In this document: piece by piece, positions 34,676 through 44,601 of the stretch | Layout of the letters: every line of letters begins with the position of its first letter | How positions within the stretch are numbered: the stretch's first letter is position 1 | NCBI RefSeq assembly: GCF_002119525.1 | Contig: NZ_CP017917.1 | Span: forward strand, 1,523,965-1,587,964 | Reading direction: 5' to 3' | Length of the DNA: 64,000 bases | Origin: Vibrio syngnathi | Lineage (GTDB): Bacteria; Pseudomonadota; Gammaproteobacteria; Enterobacterales; Vibrionaceae | Translations under genes and position numbers: made by a program | Notes under the pieces: generated by a model | Databases searched by the model: none | What the model was told of the DNA's origin: nothing | The model's input: the letters and a program-made list of their open reading frames with translations, nothing else

Positions 34676-35959
34676 TTAGCGGCTAAAATATTTCGCAATC
34701 TCACGAGCATAAGTTTCTTCTTGGTTTTTACCGTTACTGGTTGAAAAGAAAGATATAACTAAGTCTTTTTCTGGTGAAATATACACCCCTTGACCGCCAA
34801 CACCTGCCTTAAATAAGTCGCCATCCTCAAAGATTGCATCAAATTGATAACCATTCTTGATGTTTGTGTCGTTGTAGAAAGAGTTTTCCATCATCTTGCC
34901 AACATAACCACCACCGTAAGCTTCTGAGTTACCAGAGTCTTGAATTAACGTAATGACTTCTTTGCTAACTCCACCATTACCCAACTTTATGGCGGACGGA
35001 GTAAGTAACATGCCGAATTTAGTCATATCTTCAATTGTGGTATTCATTGAGAAAAACATTAAAGGGTATCCCCCTTGTGGAGAAACGACAGAATAAGCAT
35101 CATTATTAGCCCCCATCTTCTGCCACATATCACGACTGACAATCTCATTCATGGGTAAATTACGAACGTTCTCAATAAGCCGAGCTAGAACAAACGTATT
35201 AATTGAATTGTATTCGAATGTTTTTCCGCCCGGTGCTCTTCGCTTCATTTCAGCAAGTACTTCAAGTGGGCTTTGGTTGCCTTGACCTTCAAACACGCCA
35301 ATGGAAACCGCCCATTTAAACCAAGGTTGTTCTGGATTTATACGTGAGTCAGCCTCTGGCTCATCGTGCTCTGTTGCGTTCAAGCCTGTCGCCATATTTG
35401 CAGTATCAGAAACGGATACTGTATCCCAGTCAGACCCCTTTAATTCAGGAATGTATTTAGAAATAGGATCACTCGGGTTAACTTTACCCTCGTTGACCAA
35501 TTTAGCCAGCTCGATACCTACTGTGATTTTTGAATTTGAAAACCAATTATGCTTGTCTGTTTTTCGCATCGTGTTGTAACGCTCAAAGACAACTTCTCCA
35601 CTCTTAACAACAAGAAAAGCATCGACAGGATAAGAATCTAGGTGTTCGTTTAGAGTCTTACTCTCACCGTGTACAGTCGCTGATATTTCACCAATATTTT
35701 GATCAATTTGATATGGGAATTGATAAACAGGTCCATCACGTTCAATTTGAGCGGTAGGGTAGAAACGACTTAGGTTCTGCCAAGCAAACTTGGATTGCTC
35801 GATAGGAAACTGAAGTTTAACGCGATTGCCTTTTTTCAAGAAAAAGTCATGAGTGTTGTAAACATCAACGTTTGTGGATGATTCATTAATGCTCTCATTA
35901 GCAAACGCTGAGCCTGCAGATAGAGCCGTTACTATGGATATAGCGATTAAGCTTTTCAT
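34676..35959 (-). CDS. Beta-lactamase-fold serine hydrolase
   Basis: A 427-residue exported protein of the class C beta-lactamase / esterase / 6-aminohexanoate-dimer hydrolase superfamily. Residues 1-20 are a clean signal peptide ending AFA. The nucleophile motif SxxK is S141-N-S-K144 in WFSNSKITVGIEL, and the second motif is Y250-N-S in FEYNSINTFV. A Gly-rich third motif, GVGGQGVYISPEKDL, replaces the KTG of true beta-lactamases. This pattern favours an esterase or amidase rather than an antibiotic-resistance enzyme. It is monocistronic with its own terminator. Confidence 0.87.
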   Translation of the reverse strand: MKSLIAISIVTALSAGSAFANESINESSTNVDVYNTHDFFLKKGNRVKLQFPIEQSKFAWQNLSRFYPTAQIERDGPVYQFPYQIDQNIGEISATVHGESKTLNEHLDSYPVDAFLVVKSGEVVFERYNTMRKTDKHNWFSNSKITVGIELAKLVNEGKVNPSDPISKYIPELKGSDWDTVSVSDTANMATGLNATEHDEPEADSRINPEQPWFKWAVSIGVFEGQGNQSPLEVLAEMKRRAPGGKTFEYNSINTFVLARLIENVRNLPMNEIVSRDMWQKMGANNDAYSVVSPQGGYPLMFFSMNTTIEDMTKFGMLLTPSAIKLGNGGVSKEVITLIQDSGNSEAYGGGYVGKMMENSFYNDTNIKNGYQFDAIFEDGDLFKAGVGGQGVYISPEKDLVISFFSTSNGKNQEETYAREIAKYFSR

Positions 35960-36213
35960 ATTGGTTTTCCTATTGGTATATAAGTGCTGTAGTGCGAACT
36001 GTATGCAAAAGCTGCGAGCCAGTTGCCTTTGTTAATACAGACACGTTACAAGGAAAACGGAATAACGCCTCATCGCCTCCGATGGGTTGCCCCCATCAAA
36101 GATCGAAGTGGGGAGCATGAAGATAAGTGAGTTAGACGGTACATAGTGAGCCGATTGAACCTAACGATTCCCCCGTTAGTCACCATTTTATATTCTAAAT
36201 TATTTGATCAGAT

Positions 36214-36822
36214 TTAATGATAAAGCTCAATATCCGACGCATCAATGACGTATCCAGTTTGAATATCTTGATTGCCATCAGAAAGTGCAACCGACGTATC
36301 AACCGCCCCTGTTTTAATATTCCCTGTCACCCATACTGGTGTGTATAAACTTTGTAATTCATGGCCTTCGGGAAATTCGACTAAAATCGTTTGGTTTACA
36401 GGTGGGGGAGGTGTGTGAATGCAAGCCCCTGCAGTTGGCACTAAAATGAACTGCGTTCCTATTAAGCCTTCCATTTCGAGCGGGACTAAAAACCCGGCCA
36501 GTTTCATATCGTTAATACTAAGGTCGGGAACAATATCGTTCGTTTGTTGTGTTCTTTGTACAAGCAGCTCACGTACGTTTAAGCCAAATTTTTCAGCCAA
36601 TACCACGCGTTGATTGTATCCATCTTTTTCCATTGGACTTAACTGACGCGTTTTTTGAACAGCTTCGTAGGCGTAAATCTCAGAAAGTAGCGCCTTATTC
36701 CCAGGAGAAAGAACCTGATACTGATTCTGCACAGGTCTTAACGACTCCCAAGATATCGTTTCAGCAGCTTGTGTGAACAAACTAAAACAACAAGCCATAA
36801 TCATCAATAGTGTATTTTTCAT
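36214..36822 (-). CDS. DUF3299-family exported protein
   Basis: A 202-residue protein with an N-terminal signal peptide (MIMACCFSLFTQAAE). The motif GACIHTPPPPVNQ and the preceding MKLAGFLVPLEMEG are the hallmark of DUF3299, small periplasmic proteins often found near ABC or metal-related genes. The single cysteine in that motif and its adjacent His could bind a metal; this is speculation. It lies 93 bp downstream of the M20 peptidase gene on the same strand, and the two could be co-transcribed. Confidence 0.82.
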   Translation of the reverse strand: MKNTLLMIMACCFSLFTQAAETISWESLRPVQNQYQVLSPGNKALLSEIYAYEAVQKTRQLSPMEKDGYNQRVVLAEKFGLNVRELLVQRTQQTNDIVPDLSINDMKLAGFLVPLEMEGLIGTQFILVPTAGACIHTPPPPVNQTILVEFPEGHELQSLYTPVWVTGNIKTGAVDTSVALSDGNQDIQTGYVIDASDIELYH

Positions 36823-36915
36823 GTCAATATTTTCTAATTAGAACAAGGGCTAATGAAAAAATGGCTAAGAAAATCTTAGCCATCGTCTCGTTTATATCAG
36901 TCAATAATATTTGAA

Positions 36916-38436
36916 TTACAGATTTTCGAGGTTATCCATTAGTTGGTAGAAGAACCCAATAGAGCGGCCGTATTCTTCAACTAAGATACGTTCGTTCACG
37001 CCGTGAAAGCCTTCGAATTCTTTTACGCTTTCTAATTGTATCGCCGTCATTGTATATACATCAGGGGCAAAATCTCGGGCTTGGAAGTGCTTAGAGTCTG
37101 AACCACCAATAACAAAGAATGGTGAGACAATCAGGTCATTACCCCAAGTTTGACGAATGGTCTTCTCTAACATGGAATAGCCAGCGCCACTTGGATCCGC
37201 AACATTCGTTGCAGGCGTTGATGCTGATATATCACGAATGGTCATTCTTTCATCGCCTATCGCTTTCTTCACATGTTCAATAATCACCTCAGGAGTGTCA
37301 CCCGGCATCGGTCTAAAGTTTACAACTGCAGTAGCTGCTGGCGGTAATACGTTGTCTTTAATACCAGCATTAAACATAGTAACCGCCGTTGTAGTGTGTA
37401 GCATGGCGCGAGTAACCTGATTTTTAGACATCACATCAATAAATTTTTTCTCTAAGTCCGTCACCGTGTCGTTTTCGCCATAAGCTACGGCTTTGTACAG
37501 TGGTTGCTGCGCTTCTGGAAGTTCCGGCCCCATGTATCGATATTGGTATCTCACCGCATCGTGAATTTTGTAAGGGAATTGCGCAGCTTCAACTTTCTCA
37601 ACTGCTTTTGCTAACGCGACAATATTCGATTCTTCGCCCGGTTGTGATGAGTGACCACCAACACCATTGATAGCAATCTCTAGACTAACGAAGCCTTTTT
37701 GGGCAATACCGATTAATGCTGTATTTTCACGAATGCCAGGGAATATTCCAGGGACCAATGGAGCAGATTCGTCCATAACAAACGCGATTTTTTCATAACG
37801 TTGTTCAATGATATCAGCAGCGTGCTTCGCGCCTTCAGGCCCACCTACTTCTTCATCGTGACCAAAAACAAACAAAATGGTACGTTCAGGTTGGAAGCCT
37901 TCTTTTAGCTTCATTTCAGTAGCTTCTAAAAGTGCCTGAAGTTGGTTTTTATCATCTAAAGAGCCGCGTCCCCAGATATAACCGTCTTTAATCACTCCTG
38001 AAAACGGCTCTTCTTTCCACTCATCGCGAGACTCTTCTGCAATTGGTACAACATCTTGGTGCGCCATAAAGATAGCGGGAGCAAGTGATGGATCTTTACC
38101 TTCCCAAGTGTAAATTAAGCTGAAAGGACGCGGGTCACCGACTTCTTCTCGCTTGAGCGTTTTGTGCACTAATGGGTACGATTCTTCAAGAAACTGGTGG
38201 TAGTCACGAAAAGCCTGCTCATCAAAATCACTGCGATCTTGGTTAGAGATAGTTTGAAACTGAACCGCTTGCGATAAACGTTGCGCAGCGCCTGCTACAT
38301 CAACTTGAATGTCGACTTTTTCGACACCTTGCATTTGCATCGAACTAAAGTCTTGCTCATCAGCCCACGCTGAAATGCTAGCGGTCAATGCCAAAGCGGA
38401 AGCGATACCGGTAAAGAGTTTTGATGGTTTTGTCAT
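36916..38436 (-). CDS. M20-family metallocarboxypeptidase, exported
   Basis: A 506-residue dizinc peptidase of the M20 family, in the long branch that includes yeast CPS1 and mammalian PM20D1. The signal peptide is residues 1-25 (ASALALTASISAWA). Zinc and catalytic residues are visible: H126 and D128 in FMAHQDVVPI, D161/D162 in WGRGSLDDKNQ, E195/E196 in FVFGHDEEVGG, and a C-terminal His in GGSDSKHFQ. The dimerisation domain carries GVGGHSSQPG. It acts on peptides or N-acyl amino acids in the periplasm; the substrate is unknown. It is upstream of the DUF3299 gene. Confidence 0.92.
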   Translation of the reverse strand: MTKPSKLFTGIASALALTASISAWADEQDFSSMQMQGVEKVDIQVDVAGAAQRLSQAVQFQTISNQDRSDFDEQAFRDYHQFLEESYPLVHKTLKREEVGDPRPFSLIYTWEGKDPSLAPAIFMAHQDVVPIAEESRDEWKEEPFSGVIKDGYIWGRGSLDDKNQLQALLEATEMKLKEGFQPERTILFVFGHDEEVGGPEGAKHAADIIEQRYEKIAFVMDESAPLVPGIFPGIRENTALIGIAQKGFVSLEIAINGVGGHSSQPGEESNIVALAKAVEKVEAAQFPYKIHDAVRYQYRYMGPELPEAQQPLYKAVAYGENDTVTDLEKKFIDVMSKNQVTRAMLHTTTAVTMFNAGIKDNVLPPAATAVVNFRPMPGDTPEVIIEHVKKAIGDERMTIRDISASTPATNVADPSGAGYSMLEKTIRQTWGNDLIVSPFFVIGGSDSKHFQARDFAPDVYTMTAIQLESVKEFEGFHGVNERILVEEYGRSIGFFYQLMDNLENL

Positions 38437-38813
38437 GATTTAAAGCCTTAATTAGATGAAAAGTAAATCTGTGTTTTGGTTTATGCGGTAATTATAGACC
38501 AACAATGTAGAGCAAACTAATCTCTAATGAAGGACTCTACCCATCAGAAGACGTCAATAACAATTTGTAGTGGACAAGTAAAATTAAGCATGATTTTGTA
38601 GAGGGAGAAAGGCTTTTACAGTCGCGGAAATGATCAGATCTCACCCTACAACATGAGATTCGTAACAAGATTTTGTGCAATGGTGAGTTTCAGAACAAAC
38701 TCTTTCACGTATTTCTAAGTGGGTACAAATAAAAATAGCCGCTAATCAGCGGCTATTTTTAGTTATCTAAACGAAGCTTCAATTACTTCGATCTTGCTAC
38801 TTCTTTGCCTCTT
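38437..38813. other. Intergenic region with one terminator
   Basis: No gene recognised in 376 bp. The only clear feature is the terminator at 38731-38760; the promoter of the M20 gene should lie near 38440-38520. Confidence 0.6.
38731..38760 (-). terminator. Terminator after the beta-hydroxyacid dehydrogenase gene
   Basis: A 13-bp perfect stem (38731-38743 with 38748-38760) with a 4-nt loop, A-run and T-run on both sides. Confidence 0.93.
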
Positions 38814-39689
38814 CTACTTCTTCGTCTCTTCAACGACAGCTTTCATCAATACTGATGTATCCATGCGGCCTTGTCCTTCGGCAGACAGCGCCTTGTAAGC
38901 ATTGTTAGTCTTTTCAGTCAGTGGAAGCTGGATACCTTGGCGCTCAGCTTCATCTAGGCAGAAACCTAAGTCTTTGATCATCCAATCAATGGCGAAGCCG
39001 AAATCGAATTTATCTTGCGCCATTGTGGTAGCGCGGTTTTCCATCTGCCATGAGCCAGCAGCGCCGTTTTTAAGACAATCAACCAGAGTTGGGATATCCA
39101 AACCTGATTCTTCAGCAAGTACCAAGCCTTCAGATAAGCCGTTCAATACACCCGCGATGCAGATCTGGTTAACCATTTTCGCGCGTTGGCCTTGGCCGAC
39201 TTTCCCCATCAGAACCGACGATTTTCCGTAAGCTTCGAATACAGGTTGAAGGTCGTTGAATAGCGCTTGTTCACCACCACACATGATGGTTAACACGCCG
39301 TTTTCTGCGCCCGCTTGGCCACCAGACACTGGTGCATCCATAAAGCGAATACCTGCTTGCTTCGCAGCCACTTCAAGCTCTTCAGACAGAACTGCCGACG
39401 TTGTGGTGTGATCGACAAGAATTGCGTTTGGCTTCATCGCTGCCAATGCGCCTATTTCGCTGGTTGTCATGCTGCGAACGTCGTCATCGTTGCCCACACA
39501 AACCAATACCACGTCAGCTTCTTCTACACACTCAGCCACAGATTCTGCTGCTTTACCTTGGTGTTTATCAGCCCAGTCTAGCGCTTTGCTGTGAGTGCGG
39601 TTAAATACCGTTACTTCAAAACCGGCTTTGACTAGGTGGCCTGCCATTGGAAAGCCCATAACGCCTAGCCCGATAAAACTTACTTTCAT
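38814..39689 (-). CDS. Beta-hydroxyacid dehydrogenase family (GarR / HIBADH-like)
   Basis: A 291-residue NAD(P)-dependent dehydrogenase of the 3-hydroxyisobutyrate / 2-hydroxy-3-oxopropionate reductase family. The Rossmann glycine motif FIGLGVMGFPMAGHLVKAG starts at residue 5, with the substrate motif DAPVSGGQAGAENG in mid-protein and the catalytic Lys region GQGQRAKMVNQICIAG. AGGAGAAAG precedes the ATG. Tartronate semialdehyde, 3-hydroxyisobutyrate and succinic semialdehyde reductases all look alike here, so I give no symbol. Just upstream are the remains of a LysR gene on the same strand. Confidence 0.9.
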   Translation of the reverse strand: MKVSFIGLGVMGFPMAGHLVKAGFEVTVFNRTHSKALDWADKHQGKAAESVAECVEEADVVLVCVGNDDDVRSMTTSEIGALAAMKPNAILVDHTTTSAVLSEELEVAAKQAGIRFMDAPVSGGQAGAENGVLTIMCGGEQALFNDLQPVFEAYGKSSVLMGKVGQGQRAKMVNQICIAGVLNGLSEGLVLAEESGLDIPTLVDCLKNGAAGSWQMENRATTMAQDKFDFGFAIDWMIKDLGFCLDEAERQGIQLPLTEKTNNAYKALSAEGQGRMDTSVLMKAVVEETKK

Positions 39690-39701
39690 TTCTTTCTCCT
39701 T

Positions 39702-39845
39702 TTATTTGACCAAGTCATCGCTATGAAAAGATCGAACACTCTCAATCAATGCATCAATAAGCAGGGTCAAAGCCTTTGGCTGATATTTTCTTTCTTTGTA
39801 CACTAAATACGCTTGGCGATCACCCCGATGATACTCAGGCAGCAC
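39702..39845 (-). pseudogene. Decayed LysR regulator, C-terminal fragment
   Basis: On the minus strand, 47 codons before the stop at 39702 read VLPEYHRGDRQAYLVYKERK and continue YQPKALTLLIDALIE, the last helix of a LysR effector domain. Immediately upstream the frame is broken: codons for PDMSLI are followed by TAA, and the preceding SLIP is one base out of phase. No DNA-binding domain remains. It ends 12 bp before the dehydrogenase ATG. Confidence 0.75.
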
Positions 39846-39974
39846 TTAAATCAGACTCATGTCGGGATAAGACTAACAATAACATGATGCTCAGCGACAA
39901 ATCACGATCAGAGAGCGCTCTGTCACCGAACATAATGGAACGATGATCAAGGAAAAATCAGGAATTATGTCCAT

Positions 39975-40004
39975 AAAAAAACCGAGCACTAGGCTCGGTT
40001 TTTT
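39975..40004 (-). terminator. Terminator after the yebC-family gene
   Basis: ACCGAGC (39981-39987) pairs with GCTCGGT (39993-39999), extended by A/T pairing on both flanks. The T-run on the minus strand ends the YebC-family transcript. Confidence 0.92.
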
Positions 40005-40027
40005 AATAACTGTTGTTACTGTAAAGA

Positions 40028-40744
40028 TTACAGCTCAGCGTTGTGGTAAACCTGCTGAACGTCATCACAGTCGTCAAGCATGTCTAAGAACTTCTGGAAT
40101 TTCTCAGAATCTTCTTCAGCTACTGGCGTAGTTGTTTGAGGAACGAAAGTGATTTCCTCAACGTCTAGCGTTAGGTCTGGGAACGCAGCGTTTAGTGCTG
40201 TCTTCGTTTTGAAGAACTCAGTCGTTGGAGCGAATACAGTGATAACACCGTCTTCTAGCTCAACGTCAGTCACGTCTACGTCTTCCATCATTAGCGTTTC
40301 TAGGATGATCTCGTCATCTTCGCCTGCAAACTGGAATACAGCTTGGTGAGCGAACATGTGAGAAACAGTACCTTCAACACCGATTTTCGCGCCAGTTTTA
40401 ACGAAACATTGGCGAACGTCTTGGAAAGTACGGTTACCGTTGTCTGTTAAACAGTCAACGATTACGCTTGTGCCACCTGGGCCAAAACCTTCGTAACGAG
40501 CTGGTTGGAAGTCTTCACCGCCGCCGCCGTTCGCTTTATCGATCGCTTTGTCGATAACGTGAGCGGGTACTTGGTCTTTCTTCGCTTTAGCAATCAGGTG
40601 CTTAAGAGGTAGGTTCATGTCTGGGTCAGAGCTGCCGTTCTTAGCCAGTACGTAAATCTCTTTACCGTATTTAGAATAAACTTTAATTTTTGCGCCTGCA
40701 GTTTTCGCCATTGAGGCCTTGCGCACTTCAAAACTTCTTCCCAT
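40028..40744 (-). CDS. YebC/PmpR-family regulator or translation factor (YeeN branch)
   Basis: A 238-residue protein of the YebC/PmpR family. The start [31 protein letters not shown] resembles the YeeN branch rather than YebC itself (MAGHSKW...). Family blocks include [39 protein letters not shown] and [14 protein letters not shown]. Members were described as DNA-binding regulators; recent work on YebC-type proteins shows a role in translating proline-rich stretches. Which applies to this branch is not settled. Monocistronic, with a strong terminator. Confidence 0.9.
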   Translation of the reverse strand: MGRSFEVRKASMAKTAGAKIKVYSKYGKEIYVLAKNGSSDPDMNLPLKHLIAKAKKDQVPAHVIDKAIDKANGGGGEDFQPARYEGFGPGGTSVIVDCLTDNGNRTFQDVRQCFVKTGAKIGVEGTVSHMFAHQAVFQFAGEDDEIILETLMMEDVDVTDVELEDGVITVFAPTTEFFKTKTALNAAFPDLTLDVEEITFVPQTTTPVAEEDSEKFQKFLDMLDDCDDVQQVYHNAEL

Positions 40745-40840
40745 CGGGATCTTCTCTCTGATTCAATTAACGGTGCAAATTCTAGCAAATTACTGCGTCA
40801 TTTCAATTCGACAGCCTTGCTGGGTAAGGTTTGTCTGCGT

Positions 40841-41050
40841 TTATGCGACACCCATTACTCGTTTGTATTTTTCTACAGACTGATCAAACCAAGCCTTTTC
40901 TTCTGGATCACCTAGCTTCATTGCTTCTTCAACAATGGCTTCAGGGCCACATTTCGCTTGCTTCAGTTTCCATACAAGAAACGATGCTTGCTTATCCAGT
41001 TCGATTTTATTTTTCTCGCCGGGCGGAAGGAGTGAAAGGTTGATAGACAT
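40841..41050 (-). CDS. DUF3283-like small protein
   Basis: A 69-residue cytoplasmic protein beginning MSINLSLLPPGEKNKIELDK. It resembles the DUF3283 family of short Vibrionaceae proteins; the function is unknown. The ATG at 41050 has GAAGG at the right distance. A longer in-frame reading to 41260 would prepend 70 residues that look non-coding, so I reject it. It is helical, with Lys/Glu-rich ends. Confidence 0.75.
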   Translation of the reverse strand: MSINLSLLPPGEKNKIELDKQASFLVWKLKQAKCGPEAIVEEAMKLGDPEEKAWFDQSVEKYKRVMGVA

Positions 41051-41281
41051 TATTAGCCTTCGTCTGTAATACACTTGGCCGAGAAATATATCATAGAGCA
41101 GCCTCATAAAACCAATACTATGAGCAATAGTGGGGGTTGTCGGACGAGAAAGCAGCAAGTCACTGATGCAGGTCAAGCTAGTTTGGGAGAAGTTGCGCCC
41201 TATGATACGAAAGTATCGCTTATTCCACTCATTCCATGAGTCGTTTAAGCAGTTATTCAACTCACATTATGAGCCGAATAA

Positions 41282-41611
41282 TCAGATAATCGCATCACAG
41301 CGTGAGGCGCAGATGAAATCATTCTTGTGGAGGCCTTTGATTGAGTGGCTCCACCAGGTTACAGTCACTTTGCCCCACTCCAATAAGATCGAAGGGTGAT
41401 GGAACTCTTCTTCTGCTAACTCTGACACTTTGTTGCTGAATGCCCATGCTTGTTTGTAGTTCTTAAACTTGAACACCTTCTCAAGCTGCGGGATGCCGTC
41501 TCTTTCGATGATCTGCCAGTCTGACAACTCCAACAGTAAAGATTGTTGTTCATCTTTACTTAGGGCAATCGCGTCGATACTGCAGGCTTCGCATTTTTGT
41601 TCATTCAACAT
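41282..41611 (-). CDS. phhB: Pterin-4a-carbinolamine dehydratase
   Basis: A 109-residue enzyme that dehydrates 4a-hydroxytetrahydrobiopterin, recycling the pterin cofactor of phenylalanine hydroxylase. The active-site block is visible as [41 protein letters not shown], including the EExxHHP core and the later His. The ATG at 41611 overlaps the end of phhA by 11 bp, so translation is coupled. The N-terminal CEAC pair is a common variable feature. Confidence 0.94.
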   Translation of the reverse strand: MLNEQKCEACSIDAIALSKDEQQSLLLELSDWQIIERDGIPQLEKVFKFKNYKQAWAFSNKVSELAEEEFHHPSILLEWGKVTVTWWSHSIKGLHKNDFICASRCDAII

Positions 41612-42395
41612 GTGTTGGTTCCTTGGGTTCAAAAAGTGGTGGTAGTAACCCCGCGTCGATGGCGAGATCAGCTTGCTGTAATAGGTTTTCCTGACTGATT
41701 TTGAAGAGCTCAGACAGCTCGTCGATTACATAATACTTCGGCTGCATGATGTCGATGCGATAAGGAGTTCTTAATACTGTTTGCAGATCGAACCGCTCAC
41801 GAACCGCCAAATCACCACCCAATGCATACATGGTTTCCGCCGGAGACGAGAGAATGCCACCGCCATAAATTTTCAGTTTTTGTCCCTCTTTTACTAAACC
41901 GAACTCAACCGTAAACCAATACAAACGGGCCAGATAAGCGCGCTGTTTAGATGTAGCGGCTTGGCCTAATTTTCCATAGTGCTCAGTAAAAACCGCGAAA
42001 TCGGCATTGGTGAGCATGGCACAATGGCCGAAAATTTCATGAAAGAAATCAGGTTCTTGTAAATAATCGAACTCATCTCGCGTTCTCAGAAATGTCGCCA
42101 CTGGGAATTTCTTATTGGCGAGCAAATCAAAGAATCGGTCGAAATCGATCAATGCAGGCACAGGCTGAACCTGCCAACCGGTTGTTTCCATTAGCACTTT
42201 GTTTACCTCTGGAAGCTGGGGAACTCTGTCTAATGGCAGATCCAGCAGGGTCAAACCGTGCAAATAGGCACCGCATGCGCGGTCATTAATGACGTCCAAT
42301 TGCCTTTTCACTAAATCGTGCCAAATGGCGTCTTCTTCGAGGCTCCACTCAACCCATCCCTCTTGGCTCACGGGCTTAGAATGATATTGAGTCAT
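41601..42395 (-). CDS. phhA: Phenylalanine 4-monooxygenase
   Basis: A 264-residue iron- and pterin-dependent hydroxylase converting phenylalanine to tyrosine. The bacterial short form lacks the regulatory ACT domain. The iron ligands are in [14 protein letters not shown] (two His) and WFTVEFGL (Glu), and the pterin-binding region is in [25 protein letters not shown] precedes the ATG at 42395. It forms an operon with phhB and is divergent from the acetoacetyl-CoA synthetase gene; a TyrR-box match lies at 42484-42501 in the shared promoter region. Confidence 0.97.
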   Translation of the reverse strand: MTQYHSKPVSQEGWVEWSLEEDAIWHDLVKRQLDVINDRACGAYLHGLTLLDLPLDRVPQLPEVNKVLMETTGWQVQPVPALIDFDRFFDLLANKKFPVATFLRTRDEFDYLQEPDFFHEIFGHCAMLTNADFAVFTEHYGKLGQAATSKQRAYLARLYWFTVEFGLVKEGQKLKIYGGGILSSPAETMYALGGDLAVRERFDLQTVLRTPYRIDIMQPKYYVIDELSELFKISQENLLQQADLAIDAGLLPPLFEPKEPTHVE

Positions 42396-42483
42396 TACAC
42401 ACCTCCTTTCGAATGTCTCACTTTAAGCCTATCTCCACTCGTTATATCCGCCAATTTGCGCGACTTTTCGAAATAGGCGATCG

Positions 42484-42501
42484 TGTAACATTTTATTTAC
42501 A
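42484..42501. promoter_or_regulatory. Candidate TyrR box between phhA and aacS
   Basis: TGTAAC-ATTTTA-TTTACA matches the strong TyrR box consensus TGTAAA-N6-TTTACA at 11 of 12 positions. A weaker partner, TGTAAA-N6-ATACCA, lies at 42541-42558. The position is about 90 bp upstream of both genes. Confidence 0.75.
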
Positions 42502-42594
42502 CAATTCCAGCGACCCCTTATTTTGCTGATCTTTTGACTTTGTAAAACCTAAATACCAGACTGAAATCGTTAACTTTTTGTTAAAGGTAAAGGA

Positions 42595-44598
42595 ATGCAC
42601 GAGAGCAATAAGCCAATTTGGCAACCCAGCGACCAGCGTATCGCACACGCCAACGTAACCCGATTTATGGATAGCCTCGATCAACAAGACATATTCGAGC
42701 GGAAATTGAAAAACTACACGGAGCTTCATCAATGGTCTGTGGAGCATCCAGAATTATTTTGGCAGAACGTGTGGCAGTTTTGTGGAATGGTGGGTTCGCA
42801 AGACTGTATTAACAAGGCAGAAAGCGAGCACATCAAAACTCAAGGTGAAAGTCGCTGGCAGCAGCCGAAATCGAATCGCGATGCGGTGTGGTTTCCGAAT
42901 GCTCAAGTTAACTACGCCGAAAACTTGCTGCATTCAGCAAAAACGTTGCCAAACGAACTTGCGATTTGGTTTGAAAATGAACGTGGCGAGCAGCAAAGCT
43001 ACACATGGCAAACCTTGTGTGAGGAAGTCTCTCGTTTTCAACAATGGCTCGTAGGTTGTGGCGTTCAACAAGGTGATGTGGTTGCTGCGTATACGCCTTA
43101 TCTGCCACAAACCGTAATAGCGATGCTAGCGACCACCAGCTTAGGCGCGATTTGGACATCGACCTCTCCCGACTTTGGCGTAGAGAGTGTGATTGAACGA
43201 TTTGGCCAAGTGAAACCCAAGGTGCTGTTCACCTGTGATGGTTATACCTTCAATGGCAAAACGTTCGATATGACGGACAAGAACCGTGAAATCATCGAGC
43301 ACTTAACCGAGCTAAAACAGGTGTGTCAGATCGGTTACTTGGGAAGGAATGACTTTGAAAATGATGTGTCGACCCGAGCCTGGCACAGCATCATTAATCA
43401 CTATCAGCCACAACCTGTTCGATTTGTGTGTATCGGATTCAATGAACCACTGTTTGTGCTCTACTCTTCCGGTACGACAGGCAAGCCGAAGTGCATTGTT
43501 CACTCGGTTGGTGGCACTACCATCAACCACCTAAAAGAACATCAGCTTCATTGCGATATCAAACCAAGAGATCGCGTGTTCTATTACACCACCTGTGGTT
43601 GGATGATGTGGAACTGGCACGTATCTGCGCTCGCCAGTGGTGCGTGTTTGGTGATATTTGATGGTAGCCCAGTTTATCCGCAACCTAACGTTCTGTGGGA
43701 TTTAGCGCAGCGAGCTGATGTATCGCTGTTTGGCACCTCAGCCAAGTATTTAGAGGCGATTGAGAAAACCGAACTCTCGCCAATCGACAGTCACTCACTT
43801 CCTCACTTAAGAACACTGTGCTCAACCGGTTCGGTGCTCTACCCAGAGCAATTCGATTACGTCTACAAACACATCAAACAAGACCTGCATTTGGCGTCTA
43901 TTTCTGGCGGTACAGATATTTGTGGCTGCTTTGTATTGGGCAATCCTATCTCCCCTGTTTATCGTGGTGAATGCCAACAGGCCGGGCTTGGCGTCGACAT
44001 CAAGGTGTTCAATTCGTCTGGTCACAAGGTCGATCACGAACGTGGTGAACTGGTGTGCACAAATTCCCTCCCCAACTTCCCTGTTGGCTTCTGGAATGAC
44101 ACCGGAGAGCGTTATCACAGCACGTATTGGGATAGATTCGATAATGTGTGGCATCACGGTGACGAAGTCGCACAGAGCGTTCATGGGGGCTATCTGTTCT
44201 ATGGGCGAGGCGACACCACACTCAATCCCGGTGGCGTGCGAATTGGTACTGCCGAGATCTATCAGCAATTGAACACCATTGACGGCATCATCGATTCCAT
44301 CGCCGTCGGTAAAGATGTCGACCGCAATGAGCAGATTTGGTTGTTCGTTCAGTTGCAGCAAGGTGTAAGTCTAGATGAAACGTTGCTGACAGCCATAAAA
44401 AGTAAACTCAAATCATCCTGCTCGGCAAGGCATGTGCCTAGCCAGATATTTGCTATCAGTGACGTACCGAAAACACGCTCAGGAAAACTGGTGGAGTTGG
44501 CTGTGAAACAGGTGGTGAATGGCAAACCCGTTGAAAACATAGGAGCAATCGCTAACGCCGAGGTTTTGGAAGAGATAAAGCGCGTTTTTTCGCCTTAG
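42595..44598 (+). CDS. aacS: Acetoacetyl-CoA synthetase
   Basis: A 667-residue acyl-CoA synthetase (ANL family) activating acetoacetate, the end product of tyrosine breakdown, to acetoacetyl-CoA. Motifs seen: LYSSGTTGKPKCIVHS (AMP-binding P-loop), YYTTCGWMMWNWHVS, the typical acetoacetate-CoA ligase block GGTDICGCFVLGNP, GRGDTTLNPGGVRIGTAEIYQ (hinge) and KTRSGKLVELAVK with the catalytic Lys. The length is normal for the family. AAAGG precedes the ATG. Divergent from phhAB and sharing a TyrR-like site, it is the outlet of the phenylalanine/tyrosine pathway here. Confidence 0.95.
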   Translation: MHESNKPIWQPSDQRIAHANVTRFMDSLDQQDIFERKLKNYTELHQWSVEHPELFWQNVWQFCGMVGSQDCINKAESEHIKTQGESRWQQPKSNRDAVWFPNAQVNYAENLLHSAKTLPNELAIWFENERGEQQSYTWQTLCEEVSRFQQWLVGCGVQQGDVVAAYTPYLPQTVIAMLATTSLGAIWTSTSPDFGVESVIERFGQVKPKVLFTCDGYTFNGKTFDMTDKNREIIEHLTELKQVCQIGYLGRNDFENDVSTRAWHSIINHYQPQPVRFVCIGFNEPLFVLYSSGTTGKPKCIVHSVGGTTINHLKEHQLHCDIKPRDRVFYYTTCGWMMWNWHVSALASGACLVIFDGSPVYPQPNVLWDLAQRADVSLFGTSAKYLEAIEKTELSPIDSHSLPHLRTLCSTGSVLYPEQFDYVYKHIKQDLHLASISGGTDICGCFVLGNPISPVYRGECQQAGLGVDIKVFNSSGHKVDHERGELVCTNSLPNFPVGFWNDTGERYHSTYWDRFDNVWHHGDEVAQSVHGGYLFYGRGDTTLNPGGVRIGTAEIYQQLNTIDGIIDSIAVGKDVDRNEQIWLFVQLQQGVSLDETLLTAIKSKLKSSCSARHVPSQIFAISDVPKTRSGKLVELAVKQVVNGKPVENIGAIANAEVLEEIKRVFSP

Positions 44599-44601
44599 TA
44601 T

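Noticed and set aside
40841..41260. Longer 139-residue version of the DUF3283-like gene
   Set aside because: The extra 70 N-terminal residues overlap the promoter region and lack conservation-like character; the internal ATG at 41050 has a good ribosome-binding site.
43822..44361. 179-codon minus-strand frame inside aacS
   Set aside because: Long only because it is antisense to a well-supported synthetase gene; no motifs or start signal.
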